Below, piece after piece: positions 1 to 5,043 of a stretch of DNA of 5,043 nucleotides (the stretch's first letter is position 1; each line of letters opens with the position of its first letter). The notes beneath the pieces were generated by a model. The model had not been told where the DNA came from, did no database searches, and saw only the letters and a program-made list of their open reading frames with translations. Source of the stretch: an uncultured Acidobacteriota bacterium (GTDB lineage: Bacteria > Acidobacteriota > Vicinamibacteria > Vicinamibacterales > UBA8438). Position numbers and translations under genes: made by a program. The stretch is from NCBI GenBank assembly GCA_913043805.1, contig CAJWMX010000261.1:1-5043 (forward strand), given 5' to 3'.

Positions 1-2
1 CG

Positions 3-269
3 GTCAGGCCGCCGTCCTCGGGACAGCTCGTCCCGCAGTTTCCTGCTCCGGCGGCCGACGTGCTTGACCGCGCCCGGCGCCAGCCGCTGGTCATCATGAC
101 CGGCAGCGGCGACTTCAACCGGGACGAGTGTCGCGCGGCAGCCGAGGCCTTCGAGGGCGATGGGTTCACCAACCTCCACCTGCTCGACATCGACGGCATG
201 GGGCACGAGCTGCCAACGCCTGAGAACTTCGCGCGGGGCCTGGATCTGCTGCTGGCTTCCGGCGACTGA
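3..269 (+). CDS. Alpha/beta hydrolase (esterase-like), C-terminal fragment cut by window start
   Basis: The frame is open from base 3 to a TGA at 267-269, giving 88 codons of a protein whose start lies outside the window. A strand-like LVIMTGSGDFNRDE segment contains a plausible acidic catalytic residue. It is followed by a helix (AAAEAFEGDGF), a second strand (LHLLDIDGMGHELP) with the probable catalytic His in GMGHELP, and a closing amphipathic helix. This order is typical of the last part of small secreted alpha/beta hydrolases of the esterase or PHB-depolymerase-like kind. The nucleophile region is not in view, so substrate and exact family are open. A GTG at 60 could serve as a start but would give only a 69-residue piece, so the gene almost certainly begins upstream. 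The next gene starts 16 nt later on the same strand, which suggests co-transcription. Confidence 0.72.
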   Translation, partial: VRPPSSGQLVPQFPAPAADVLDRARRQPLVIMTGSGDFNRDECRAAAEAFEGDGFTNLHLLDIDGMGHELPTPENFARGLDLLLASGD

Positions 270-285
270 CCGGATCGGAAACAAC

Positions 286-1259
286 ATGACCGAATCCCGA
301 ACCGTGCGGGTCGCCGTAGTGCAGGCCGCGTCCGCCCTGTTCCAGCGCGATACCGCGGTCGACACCGTCTGCAGGACGACAGCCGAAGCGGCTGGCGAAG
401 GCGCGAGGCTGGTCCTGTTCCCGGAGGCCTACGTCGGCGGCTACCCCTGGGCCCTGGCTTTCGGCACCGCGGTTGGTGGACGCACCGAGGCCGGGCGCCG
501 CGTCTGGGCCCGCTACTGGTCCGAGGCGATCACCGTGCCCGGCCCCGAGATCGAACAGATGTCCGCCGCGGCAGCCGAGGCCGGTGTCCATTTCTGCATG
601 GGGGTCGTCGAACGCGACAGCACCTACAGCGGAGGCACGCTCTTCTGCACGCTCGTCTACATCGGCCCGACGGAACGCTCCTGGGCAAGCACCGCAAGCT
701 GACGCCGACCGCGGCGGAACGCTTCATCTGGGGCGAGGTCGACGGCAGCACGCTGACCACGGTCGAGACCGAGCATGGGACTGTCGGCGGACTGATCTGC
801 TGGGAGAACTACATGCCGCTGGCCCGGATGGCCATGTACGGCAAGGGTGTGGACACCTATCTAGCCCCGACGGCCGACGGTCGACCCCGTTGGCAGGCCA
901 CCCTGCAGCACATCGCGCTCGAAGGACGCTGCTTCGTGGCCTGCGAGATGTTTGGCATCCTGTCGTCGCTCTATGACCCGACCGGGGCCCACGGCACCGA
1001 CCCGCTCTGCTGGCCCTACTACGCCACGCCGGCCGACCTCGAGGGGCTGCCGCCGCACGTCATCTCGGTGAACGAGCTGGATCCACTACGGGACGAGGGC
1101 CTGGCCTACTACCAGACGCTGAACGCGGCGGGAGTGAGTGTGGTGGGACGGACGGTGAACGGCACCTGTCACGCGGGCGACGCCATCTTCCGGCGCGCGA
1201 TGCCGGACGTGTTCGCCGCCACGGTGCGCGACATCAAGGGGTTCGCCGAGTCACTGTAG
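286..1259 (+). pseudogene. Frameshifted nitrilase fused to the C-terminal part of an HSL-type alpha/beta hydrolase
   Basis: The start is ATG 286, where the nitrilase N-terminus begins (VRVAVVQAAS). The catalytic Glu is in LVLFPEAYVGGYP (codon 424). The frame stops at 700-702, but nitrilase similarity continues in the next frame from about 669, giving GKHRKLTPTAAERFIWG with the catalytic Lys (codon 696) and GLICWENYMPLARM with the catalytic Cys (codon 798). One missing base in the CCC run at 666-668 explains this. Restoring it gives 324 residues. Residues 1 to about 220 are a classical nitrilase (nitrile to acid and ammonia, cytoplasmic), ending at EGRCFV well short of the usual 300 or more. 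The rest is the tail of an unrelated alpha/beta hydrolase. Neither enzyme is complete, so a functional product is unlikely. It is probably co-transcribed with the hydrolase upstream. There is no strong Shine-Dalgarno before 286, only a weak CGGAAAC. A chimeric assembly is the main alternative. Confidence 0.78.
942..1259 (+). other. C-terminal domain of an HSL-family alpha/beta hydrolase within the composite gene
   Basis: From about codon 942 the sequence leaves the nitrilase pattern and reads as an HSL/alpha/beta-hydrolase-3 tail. It has a MFGILSSLYDPTG segment, DPLCWPYYATPADLEGLPPH, then VISVNELDPLRDEG with the catalytic Asp (codon 1080) and NGTCHAGD with the catalytic His (codon 1170). It ends in an ATVRDIKGFAESL helix just before TAG 1257-1259. 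About 105 residues are present, against some 300-360 for a full enzyme. The HGGG oxyanion motif and the GxSxG nucleophile are absent, so this part cannot be an active esterase alone. The match to the C-terminal motifs of this family is strong. The exact left edge is uncertain by a few codons. Confidence 0.75.
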
Positions 1260-1271
1260 GCGACCGCGTAC

Positions 1272-2270
1272 CTACTGGACCCCTTCCATGACGGCGCCGG
1301 CCAGGATGTTGGTCAGCCCGTAGTTGCCCTCGTGGCAGGCGTACTCGAAGAGCGGCTGTGGATTCCGCCGCATCGGCACCGAGAAGGTCCAGGACGCGGT
1401 CCACACCTGCGGGTCGTTCACCGTCACGTCATAGCGCAGCGTGTCGTTGTCCACGCGGGTCAACCGCTCGGTCAGGACCAGCCCACGACTGGTCACTCCT
1501 TGCATGAAGTTGGTCTCCCGCAGGAAGTTCCGGGTCTCGATGACCAGCGTGTCACCATCCCAGCGGCCGCGGGAATCGCCGGTCCACATCCGGACCGCGT
1601 CTGGCGCGTGATCTTCCCCGCCCAGTGGCACGACGCGCGCCTCGTGATTCATCTCGGCCAACAACACCACCGTGTCCTCGGTCTGAAACACCTGCACGTT
1701 GTTGTTGTAGGCGCTCGGCGTCATCGGCGGCCCCGAGTTGAAGCCGAGGATGCACCGCACCTGCAGCCCGCCCGGGCCGAGGTCTTCGACCCACCCGCCA
1801 GGCGTCGGCTCATGGCTCGTCACGCCGCTTCTGACCCTGGCCAGCTCTGCCGCGGCGGCCTCGGCCGCCGCCGTCCGCGCTGGAATGCGGCCGCTCGGCG
1901 GATCGACGATCAGCGAGGTTCGGTCGGTGGTCACCGACGTTCCCTCGTCAAACCAGAAGTCATTGTAGGGAATGATGTCGCCCGTGCGCGCTCGGGCCGC
2001 GCGCTCCGATGTCTCGGAATCGCGGCTGCGCCGACCAATCTCGTCCACCGCGAACGCCGCCGCCTGCTCGTCGGTGAAGGTCTCGGTCTCGGCGAGCTCC
2101 TCGGGGCGCTGCATCGGGGTAAGACTGCGGAAGTCCCAAACCCCCTGCAGATCCGGGGCGCCCCACGACGTACGCGGCGCCTCGGCGGGCTCCTGGGCAA
2201 ACACGCCGCTGCCGCCCACCACCCAAAGGGCACCCACCACCAGCATCAGACTCGTGCGTCGAACGCGCAT
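1272..2270 (-). CDS. Exported protein of unknown function, paralog of the 3239-4327 product
   Basis: 332 residues. ATG at 2270 is preceded by a clear Shine-Dalgarno (GGAGG, 7 nt upstream) and starts a classic signal peptide: MRVRR, a hydrophobic core, and a likely cut after VFA or FAQ near residue 25. Conserved blocks follow: GAPDLQGVWD (37-46), TSLIVDPPSGRIP (118-130), RCILGF (172-177), GRWDGDTLVIET (235-246) and FEYACHEGNYGL (308-319). The same blocks occur in the same order in the first gene of this operon. The only cysteines are C173 and C312. I know this as a widespread, often multicopy, uncharacterised family in Acidobacteriota and some Proteobacteria. The function is not known to me, though the secreted beta-rich look suggests a periplasmic or extracellular binding or enzymatic role. 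It is the last gene of a three-gene operon, 30 nt after the MBL gene. It ends 12 nt from the convergent composite gene, with no terminator hairpin between. Confidence 0.88.
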   Translation of the reverse strand: MRVRRTSLMLVVGALWVVGGSGVFAQEPAEAPRTSWGAPDLQGVWDFRSLTPMQRPEELAETETFTDEQAAAFAVDEIGRRSRDSETSERAARARTGDIIPYNDFWFDEGTSVTTDRTSLIVDPPSGRIPARTAAAEAAAAELARVRSGVTSHEPTPGGWVEDLGPGGLQVRCILGFNSGPPMTPSAYNNNVQVFQTEDTVVLLAEMNHEARVVPLGGEDHAPDAVRMWTGDSRGRWDGDTLVIETRNFLRETNFMQGVTSRGLVLTERLTRVDNDTLRYDVTVNDPQVWTASWTFSVPMRRNPQPLFEYACHEGNYGLTNILAGAVMEGVQ

Positions 2271-2300
2271 GCCTATCCCTCCCCTTCGAAGCCCGACCCG

Positions 2301-3206
2301 CTAGCCTTCGAGCTCGTCGACGATGACCTGGACGTTCCGTCGAACCGATGCCGCGTTCGGCTCCCCGTAGTCGCGGTATTGCGCCGGCACCGACCACTCG
2401 TTCGCGATCTCGTCCACACTCTTGCCGACTTCGCGACCCGCCCGCACCATCGCCAGGAAGTCACGGTTGAACGCCGCCCACTCGTTCAGATCGGCCCAGC
2501 TCATCTGGGTGCTGTGGCCGGTGATGATGGTGTCGACATCCGGAATGGTGTCGTGGGCGCGCTGGAGGGTGTCGGCAATCGCGACCCCGCTGCCGCCGTT
2601 CTCGGCATCGAGGAACGGCACGCGCTTGCCAAGGAACGCGTCGCCGGCGTGCATCGTCCGCAGCGCCGGGAACACCACGAAGGCGTCGCCGCCGGTGTGC
2701 GCGCGGCCGAAGTGATAAAGGTCCACCTGATCGGCCCCACTGCCGAGGGTCAGCCGATCGGTAAACGTACGCGTCGGCAATCCGTATCCGCCGGTGTCGG
2801 CGAACACGTTCACCGGCGGCTCGGTGCGGCCGGTATAAGGCCGCATCGCCTCCATGTTCGACCTGGTCACCTCGTGGGCGACGAACTCGACCGAGTCGGC
2901 AAACGCCACGTTGCCGCTCACGTGGTCGCCATGACTGTGGGTGTTGATCAGGGTCGTGACCGGGTTCGAGGTCAGCTCACCGATCGCCTCGAGAATCGGC
3001 TGCCCCCACCCCGGGTTCTTGGTATCGACCACCACCACGCCGTCGCTCGTGACGAAGACTCCGGTATTGCCACCTCCGCCCTGGCCGCGCAGCACATAGA
3101 GGTTGTCCTCGAGCTGCTCCACCTCGATGACCATCTCACGGTCCTGGGTGGCCACCACGGCGACCGAGAGGGCGACCATCACGCCGAAGACGATGCTGCG
3201 TGCCAT
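2301..3206 (-). CDS. Exported metallo-beta-lactamase-fold hydrolase
   Basis: 301 residues. ATG 3206 is chosen because a perfect AGGAGG lies 5 nt upstream and a short signal peptide (MARSIVFGVMVALSVAVVAT) starts there. The longer open frame upstream would run through the preceding gene. The fold is complete: VFVTSDGVVVVDT (50-62), then INTHSHGDHVSGN with the HxHxDH metal motif (H90, H92, D94, H95). Next come GRAHTGGD (H170), MHAGDAF (D189) and TGHS (H231), matching the usual MBL ligand set for two metal ions, normally zinc. The C-terminal helices end in VQVIVDELEG. This suggests a hydrolase of the broad glyoxalase II/lactonase-like or beta-lactamase-like group acting outside the cytoplasm. The substrate cannot be told from sequence, and calling it an antibiotic resistance enzyme is not justified. 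It lies between two paralogous exported proteins with gaps of 30 and 32 nt, so the three are probably translated from one mRNA. Confidence 0.9.
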   Translation of the reverse strand: MARSIVFGVMVALSVAVVATQDREMVIEVEQLEDNLYVLRGQGGGGNTGVFVTSDGVVVVDTKNPGWGQPILEAIGELTSNPVTTLINTHSHGDHVSGNVAFADSVEFVAHEVTRSNMEAMRPYTGRTEPPVNVFADTGGYGLPTRTFTDRLTLGSGADQVDLYHFGRAHTGGDAFVVFPALRTMHAGDAFLGKRVPFLDAENGGSGVAIADTLQRAHDTIPDVDTIITGHSTQMSWADLNEWAAFNRDFLAMVRAGREVGKSVDEIANEWSVPAQYRDYGEPNAASVRRNVQVIVDELEG

Positions 3207-3211
3207 GCCTG

Positions 3212-3217
3212 CCTCCT
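3212..3217 (-). promoter_or_regulatory. Ribosome binding site that fixes the MBL start
   Basis: On the minus strand this reads AGGAGG, 5 nt before ATG 3206. It is the full anti-Shine-Dalgarno complement. It decides for a 301-residue product over the longer open frame, and shows independent initiation inside the operon. Confidence 0.75.
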
Positions 3218-3238
3218 GTGCGTTTACGCGAGGAACGG

Positions 3239-4327
3239 TCAGCGTCCGGCCGCCGCTTCCCTGTCGGCAAGACGGGCGCCGCGCAGGACCGTGTCGAGCG
3301 CGTAGTTCCCTTCGTGACAGGCGTACTCGAAGATCGTTTCGCCACTGGGGTTCCAGGGATACTCGCCGGTCCAGGCCGTGTCCCAGGTCGTCGGGTCCTC
3401 CACCGTGAACTGGTAGTGAATGGTGCCATCGGGACCTGGCGAGAAGCGCTCGGTCACCTTCAACTCCTCGCCAGACCCCCGGAAGCGGGTCTTGTTGGTG
3501 AAGTTGGCGGTCTCGACCACCAGCGTGTCGCCTTCCCAGCGCCCCACCGAGCTGCCCATCCACTGCTGCACCTTCGGTGACAGCGGCTCGCCATCGATCC
3601 GGATCATGCGGGTGTCGTGGACCATCTCGTTGTAGATCATCACCCAGTCGTCGTTCTGCACGATGAACTTGAGGTTGTTATAGAAGTAGTTCGGCAGGGT
3701 CGGCGGACCCGAAGTGGACCCGAAGCCCAGGATGCAGCGCTCGGCCAGGGGCCGACGGTCTGCTGCGTCGTACTGCGGACCGGCCCCTTCGCCGCCGCCG
3801 GCTTCGCCGGCGTCCGGGGCGGCGGCTGTGGCCAGGAGTGCGGCCATCCGCTGACGCGCCTCGGCCTTCATCGGCGGCACCTGGCCATCTTCCGGGTCGA
3901 TGATCAGTGACGTGCGAGCCTGACCATCGATGGTAACCGGCCGCTCGCCGGGACTCAGCCAGAACAGGTTGTAGCCTCCGACGGTACCGCCACCAAAGCG
4001 AAACAGGGTTTCGAGGTAGGAGTTGGTCGGCGACGTGTCGCCTCCCACCGGCGGCGCCTCACGGTTCGGATCGAGGGGCGCGAGGTCACGCTCGTTGCGC
4101 AGCTCTTCATACCGCACCATCTCGGCCACTTCCTCCTCGGTAAGGTGCAGCCGGCCGTCATACTCGCTCGGCCGCTCGACGGGCGTCATCGTCGCCACGT
4201 CATAGAGACCGGTGAAGTCGGGGCGCCCCTCCGGGGTGCGGGGAAACTCGGCGGGTGTGTCCTGGGCCAGCGCGAGGCCAGGGGCCGTGACCAGGACGGC
4301 GGCGAGAGCAATAGCGCGATACGACAT
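3239..4327 (-). CDS. Exported protein of unknown function, first gene of the operon, paralog of the 1272-2270 product
   Basis: 362 residues. ATG 4327 has GGAGG 9 nt upstream and a signal peptide (MSYRAIALAAVLVTAPGLALA, cut near residue 21-22). Conserved blocks: GRPDFTGLYD (34-43), TSLIIDPEDGQVPPM (139-153), RCILGF (197-202), GRWEGDTLVVET (262-273) and FEYACHEGNYAL (333-344). These align with the operon's last gene. C198 and C337 are the only cysteines and sit 139 residues apart, exactly as in the paralog. It is about 30 residues longer, mostly through an NSYLETLFRFGG region near 102-113 and an Ala/Gly-rich stretch (residues 165-190) that looks like a flexible linker. The family is uncharacterised to my knowledge, so no function is assigned. 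It ends 32 nt before the MBL start. A periplasmic or extracellular location is inferred from the signal peptide. Confidence 0.88.
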   Translation of the reverse strand: MSYRAIALAAVLVTAPGLALAQDTPAEFPRTPEGRPDFTGLYDVATMTPVERPSEYDGRLHLTEEEVAEMVRYEELRNERDLAPLDPNREAPPVGGDTSPTNSYLETLFRFGGGTVGGYNLFWLSPGERPVTIDGQARTSLIIDPEDGQVPPMKAEARQRMAALLATAAAPDAGEAGGGEGAGPQYDAADRRPLAERCILGFGSTSGPPTLPNYFYNNLKFIVQNDDWVMIYNEMVHDTRMIRIDGEPLSPKVQQWMGSSVGRWEGDTLVVETANFTNKTRFRGSGEELKVTERFSPGPDGTIHYQFTVEDPTTWDTAWTGEYPWNPSGETIFEYACHEGNYALDTVLRGARLADREAAAGR

Positions 4328-4339
4328 TGGGCAGAACCT

Positions 4340-4359
4340 CCGCCTCCTAGTCTAGGCGG
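4340..4359 (-). promoter_or_regulatory. Small inverted repeat in the operon leader, overlapping the ribosome binding region
   Basis: CCGCCT and AGGCGG form a 6-bp stem around an 8-nt loop. In the mRNA the 3' arm lies between AGGAGG and GGAGG, just before ATG 4327, so folding could mask the ribosome binding site. The site also contains a CCTAG/CTAGG near-palindrome (4346-4356) that could be an operator. Either role is a guess, and a stem this short is common by chance in GC-rich DNA. No convincing -35/-10 pair was found. TAGACT inside the repeat is a weak -10 candidate but sits too close to the start codon to be persuasive. Confidence 0.25.
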
Positions 4360-4405
4360 TTTCGGCCGCGCTCGACGACCGCGTCCACGGAATTCCGGCA
4401 GCTTG

Positions 4406-4447
4406 AACCATACAGGGCCGGACCTCTCGGCCCGGCCCTGTATGGTT
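4406..4447 (-). terminator. Perfect 16-bp hairpin, probable terminator of the minus-strand gene ending at 4491
   Basis: AACCATACAGGGCCGG (4406-4421) and its exact reverse complement (4432-4447) enclose a 10-nt loop. The stem starts 44 nt past the TAA of the minus-strand fragment, which is a normal terminator position, and lies upstream of the operon beginning at 4327. It would insulate the operon from read-through. Neither side has a clear T-run (minus strand continues GGTT then CAAGC), so it is not a textbook intrinsic terminator. Being symmetric, it could act in either direction. Confidence 0.6.
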
Positions 4448-4490
4448 GGACGACACACGCCGTCCCGAGCAGTGGAGCGTCCTCGCGGAG

Positions 4491-4679
4491 TTACTGGGCG
4501 TCGTTGCCGTGCGCGGCGAATAGCGTGTCAAGGGTCTCGGACTGCAGATTGAACGACACCGGCGCGGTCATACCCTCGCCACCAAGAGCCACCGAGTCGA
4601 CCAGCAGCTGGATCTCGGGGTTGCTGGCGGCCTGGGACTGGAAGAACGCCCGCACGCCACGGAGCAGATCACGAATCTC
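4491..4679 (-). pseudogene. 3' remnant of an unrecognised protein gene, 5' end lost
   Basis: From about 4679 down to TAA 4491-4493 the minus strand encodes 62 residues with coding character: high GC at third positions and a plausible amphipathic helix (EIRDLLRGVRAFFQSQAAS). A helix or loop (NPEIQLLVDSVALGG) follows, then a strand-like MTAPVSFNLQSETLDTLF. The pattern resembles the C-terminal end of larger acidobacterial exported proteins, but I cannot name the family. Upstream of 4679 the same frame becomes low-complexity Arg/Ser/Trp text that is only the antisense of the next gene. No start codon with a Shine-Dalgarno is present; GTG start options at 4655 or 4778 look poor. The hairpin at 4406-4447 sits just past the stop, which supports a once-real gene end. 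I infer a gene truncated by rearrangement or by a misassembly near 4680-4688. Confidence 0.5.
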
Positions 4680-4687
4680 TTGCCGAT

Positions 4688-5043
4688 ATGTCCAACTTCC
4701 TGGCCAGTCGTGTGCTGATCGGCCTGATCGTGACCGGCTGTCTCGGTGCCCCCTCGGCGTGGGCACAACGCCCGACACCCGACAACGACGGGCCCGTCGT
4801 CTGCGGTCCAGATGACAGGGGCAACCTGCGGTGTTACACGCTCGACGAGATCCTCGATGCCGAACGCTACGACGCGACCTCGTTGAAGACGCTGGTGGCG
4901 TTACTGGCCACCATGCCAGAAGGCGCCGCGTTGACCAACTGCGGCGCCCCCGACCTTAAGGTGCGGGTCGCGCCAGAGCTTCCCGGCGACCGTCGGAGCC
5001 GCGACACGTCGCAAGCGGCCCAGCTTCTCTCCCAAACCGCAGA
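4688..5043 (+). CDS. Exported or lipoprotein of unknown function, 5' part, cut by window end
   Basis: ATG 4688 opens a frame with no stop to the window edge, 118 full codons. The first 26 residues form a signal peptide: MSNFLASR, hydrophobic VLIGLIVTGCLG, then APSAWA with a good type I cleavage site before Q27. VTGC at 15-18 also fits a lipobox, so lipidation at C18 is a real alternative. The mature part is polar and shows three cysteines (VVCGP, LRCYT, TNCGAP), a helix-like YTLDEILDAERYD and SLKTLVALLATMPEG. No family is recognised. No Shine-Dalgarno lies in the 18 nt before the ATG, and the gene begins directly against the broken end of the minus-strand remnant, so its promoter and leader may be missing or lie in the remnant. 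Codon use is GC-rich like its neighbours. Confidence is good that it is coding, low for function. Confidence 0.7.
   Translation, partial: MSNFLASRVLIGLIVTGCLGAPSAWAQRPTPDNDGPVVCGPDDRGNLRCYTLDEILDAERYDATSLKTLVALLATMPEGAALTNCGAPDLKVRVAPELPGDRRSRDTSQAAQLLSQTA

Noticed and set aside
160..702. Earlier start for the nitrilase at 160
   Set aside because: The first 42 codons overlap the upstream hydrolase gene and are Ser/Trp/Arg-rich shadow text. Nitrilase similarity begins right after ATG 286.
2301..3206. MBL gene as a beta-lactam resistance determinant
   Set aside because: The metal motifs are shared by the whole superfamily. Nothing in the sequence or neighbours points to beta-lactams, so only a fold-level name is given.
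1332..3305. 657-codon open frame on the plus strand, antisense to the operon
   Set aside because: It crosses two genes and their gap. Its product is Arg/His/Pro-rich without any motif, and the opposite strand carries signal peptides, ribosome sites and a complete MBL motif set. It is a GC-driven shadow frame.
2301..3563. Longer 420-codon version of the MBL gene
   Set aside because: The extra 119 codons are out-of-frame text of the preceding paralog gene. AGGAGG and a signal peptide mark ATG 3206 as the start.
3791..3826. GCC/GGC-rich inverted repeats
   Set aside because: They encode the Ala/Gly-rich linker of the 362-residue protein. Symmetry of this kind follows from Ala and Gly codons in GC-rich DNA.
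4145..4552. Plus-strand open frame across the operon leader and hairpin
   Set aside because: It runs antisense through the signal peptide of the first operon gene and through the perfect hairpin. The composition is Arg/Gly/Pro-rich and no domain is recognisable.
4504..4815. Plus-strand open frame over the remnant and the exported-protein start
   Set aside because: It is antisense to the remnant and out of frame with the signal-peptide gene. It has a basic, motif-free product and no ribosome binding site.

Overview
The window is high-GC, densely coded bacterial DNA with short gene spacing. Two homologous secreted proteins around a metallo-beta-lactamase (MBL) hydrolase resemble gene sets I associate with Acidobacteriota (Vicinamibacteria-like) or other metagenome-derived lineages. 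That taxonomic guess is an inference from family recognition, and no marker gene is present.

Left part (1-1259, + strand): the 3' end of an alpha/beta hydrolase, then after 16 nt a damaged composite gene. Its first two thirds are a nitrilase with Glu, Lys and Cys all visible but a one-base frameshift near 667. Its last third is the C-terminal end of a different enzyme, an HSL-type alpha/beta hydrolase, joined in frame near 936-948. The nitrilase lacks its C-terminal region and the hydrolase lacks its nucleophile half.

Centre (1272-4327, - strand): a tight three-gene operon read from right to left. It encodes a 362-aa exported protein, a 301-aa exported MBL-fold hydrolase and a 332-aa exported protein. 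The outer two are paralogs with shared motifs and exactly two cysteines each, at matching places. All three have signal peptides and good ribosome binding sites, and the gaps are 30-32 nt. This suggests a periplasmic or secreted module, but its substrate cannot be read from sequence.

Right part (4328-5043): the operon leader, then a perfect 16-bp hairpin that probably terminates a - strand gene. Only the last 62 codons of that gene survive. Directly abutting the break, a + strand gene for an unknown exported or lipoprotein begins at 4688 and runs off the window.

The main anomalies are three breaks: the frameshift near 667, the fusion near 942 and the truncation near 4680. They could be real gene decay and rearrangement or assembly error; the sequence alone cannot decide. 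I see no CRISPR, tRNA, rRNA, transposase or IS end. No convincing new system is visible beyond the paralog-MBL-paralog operon.
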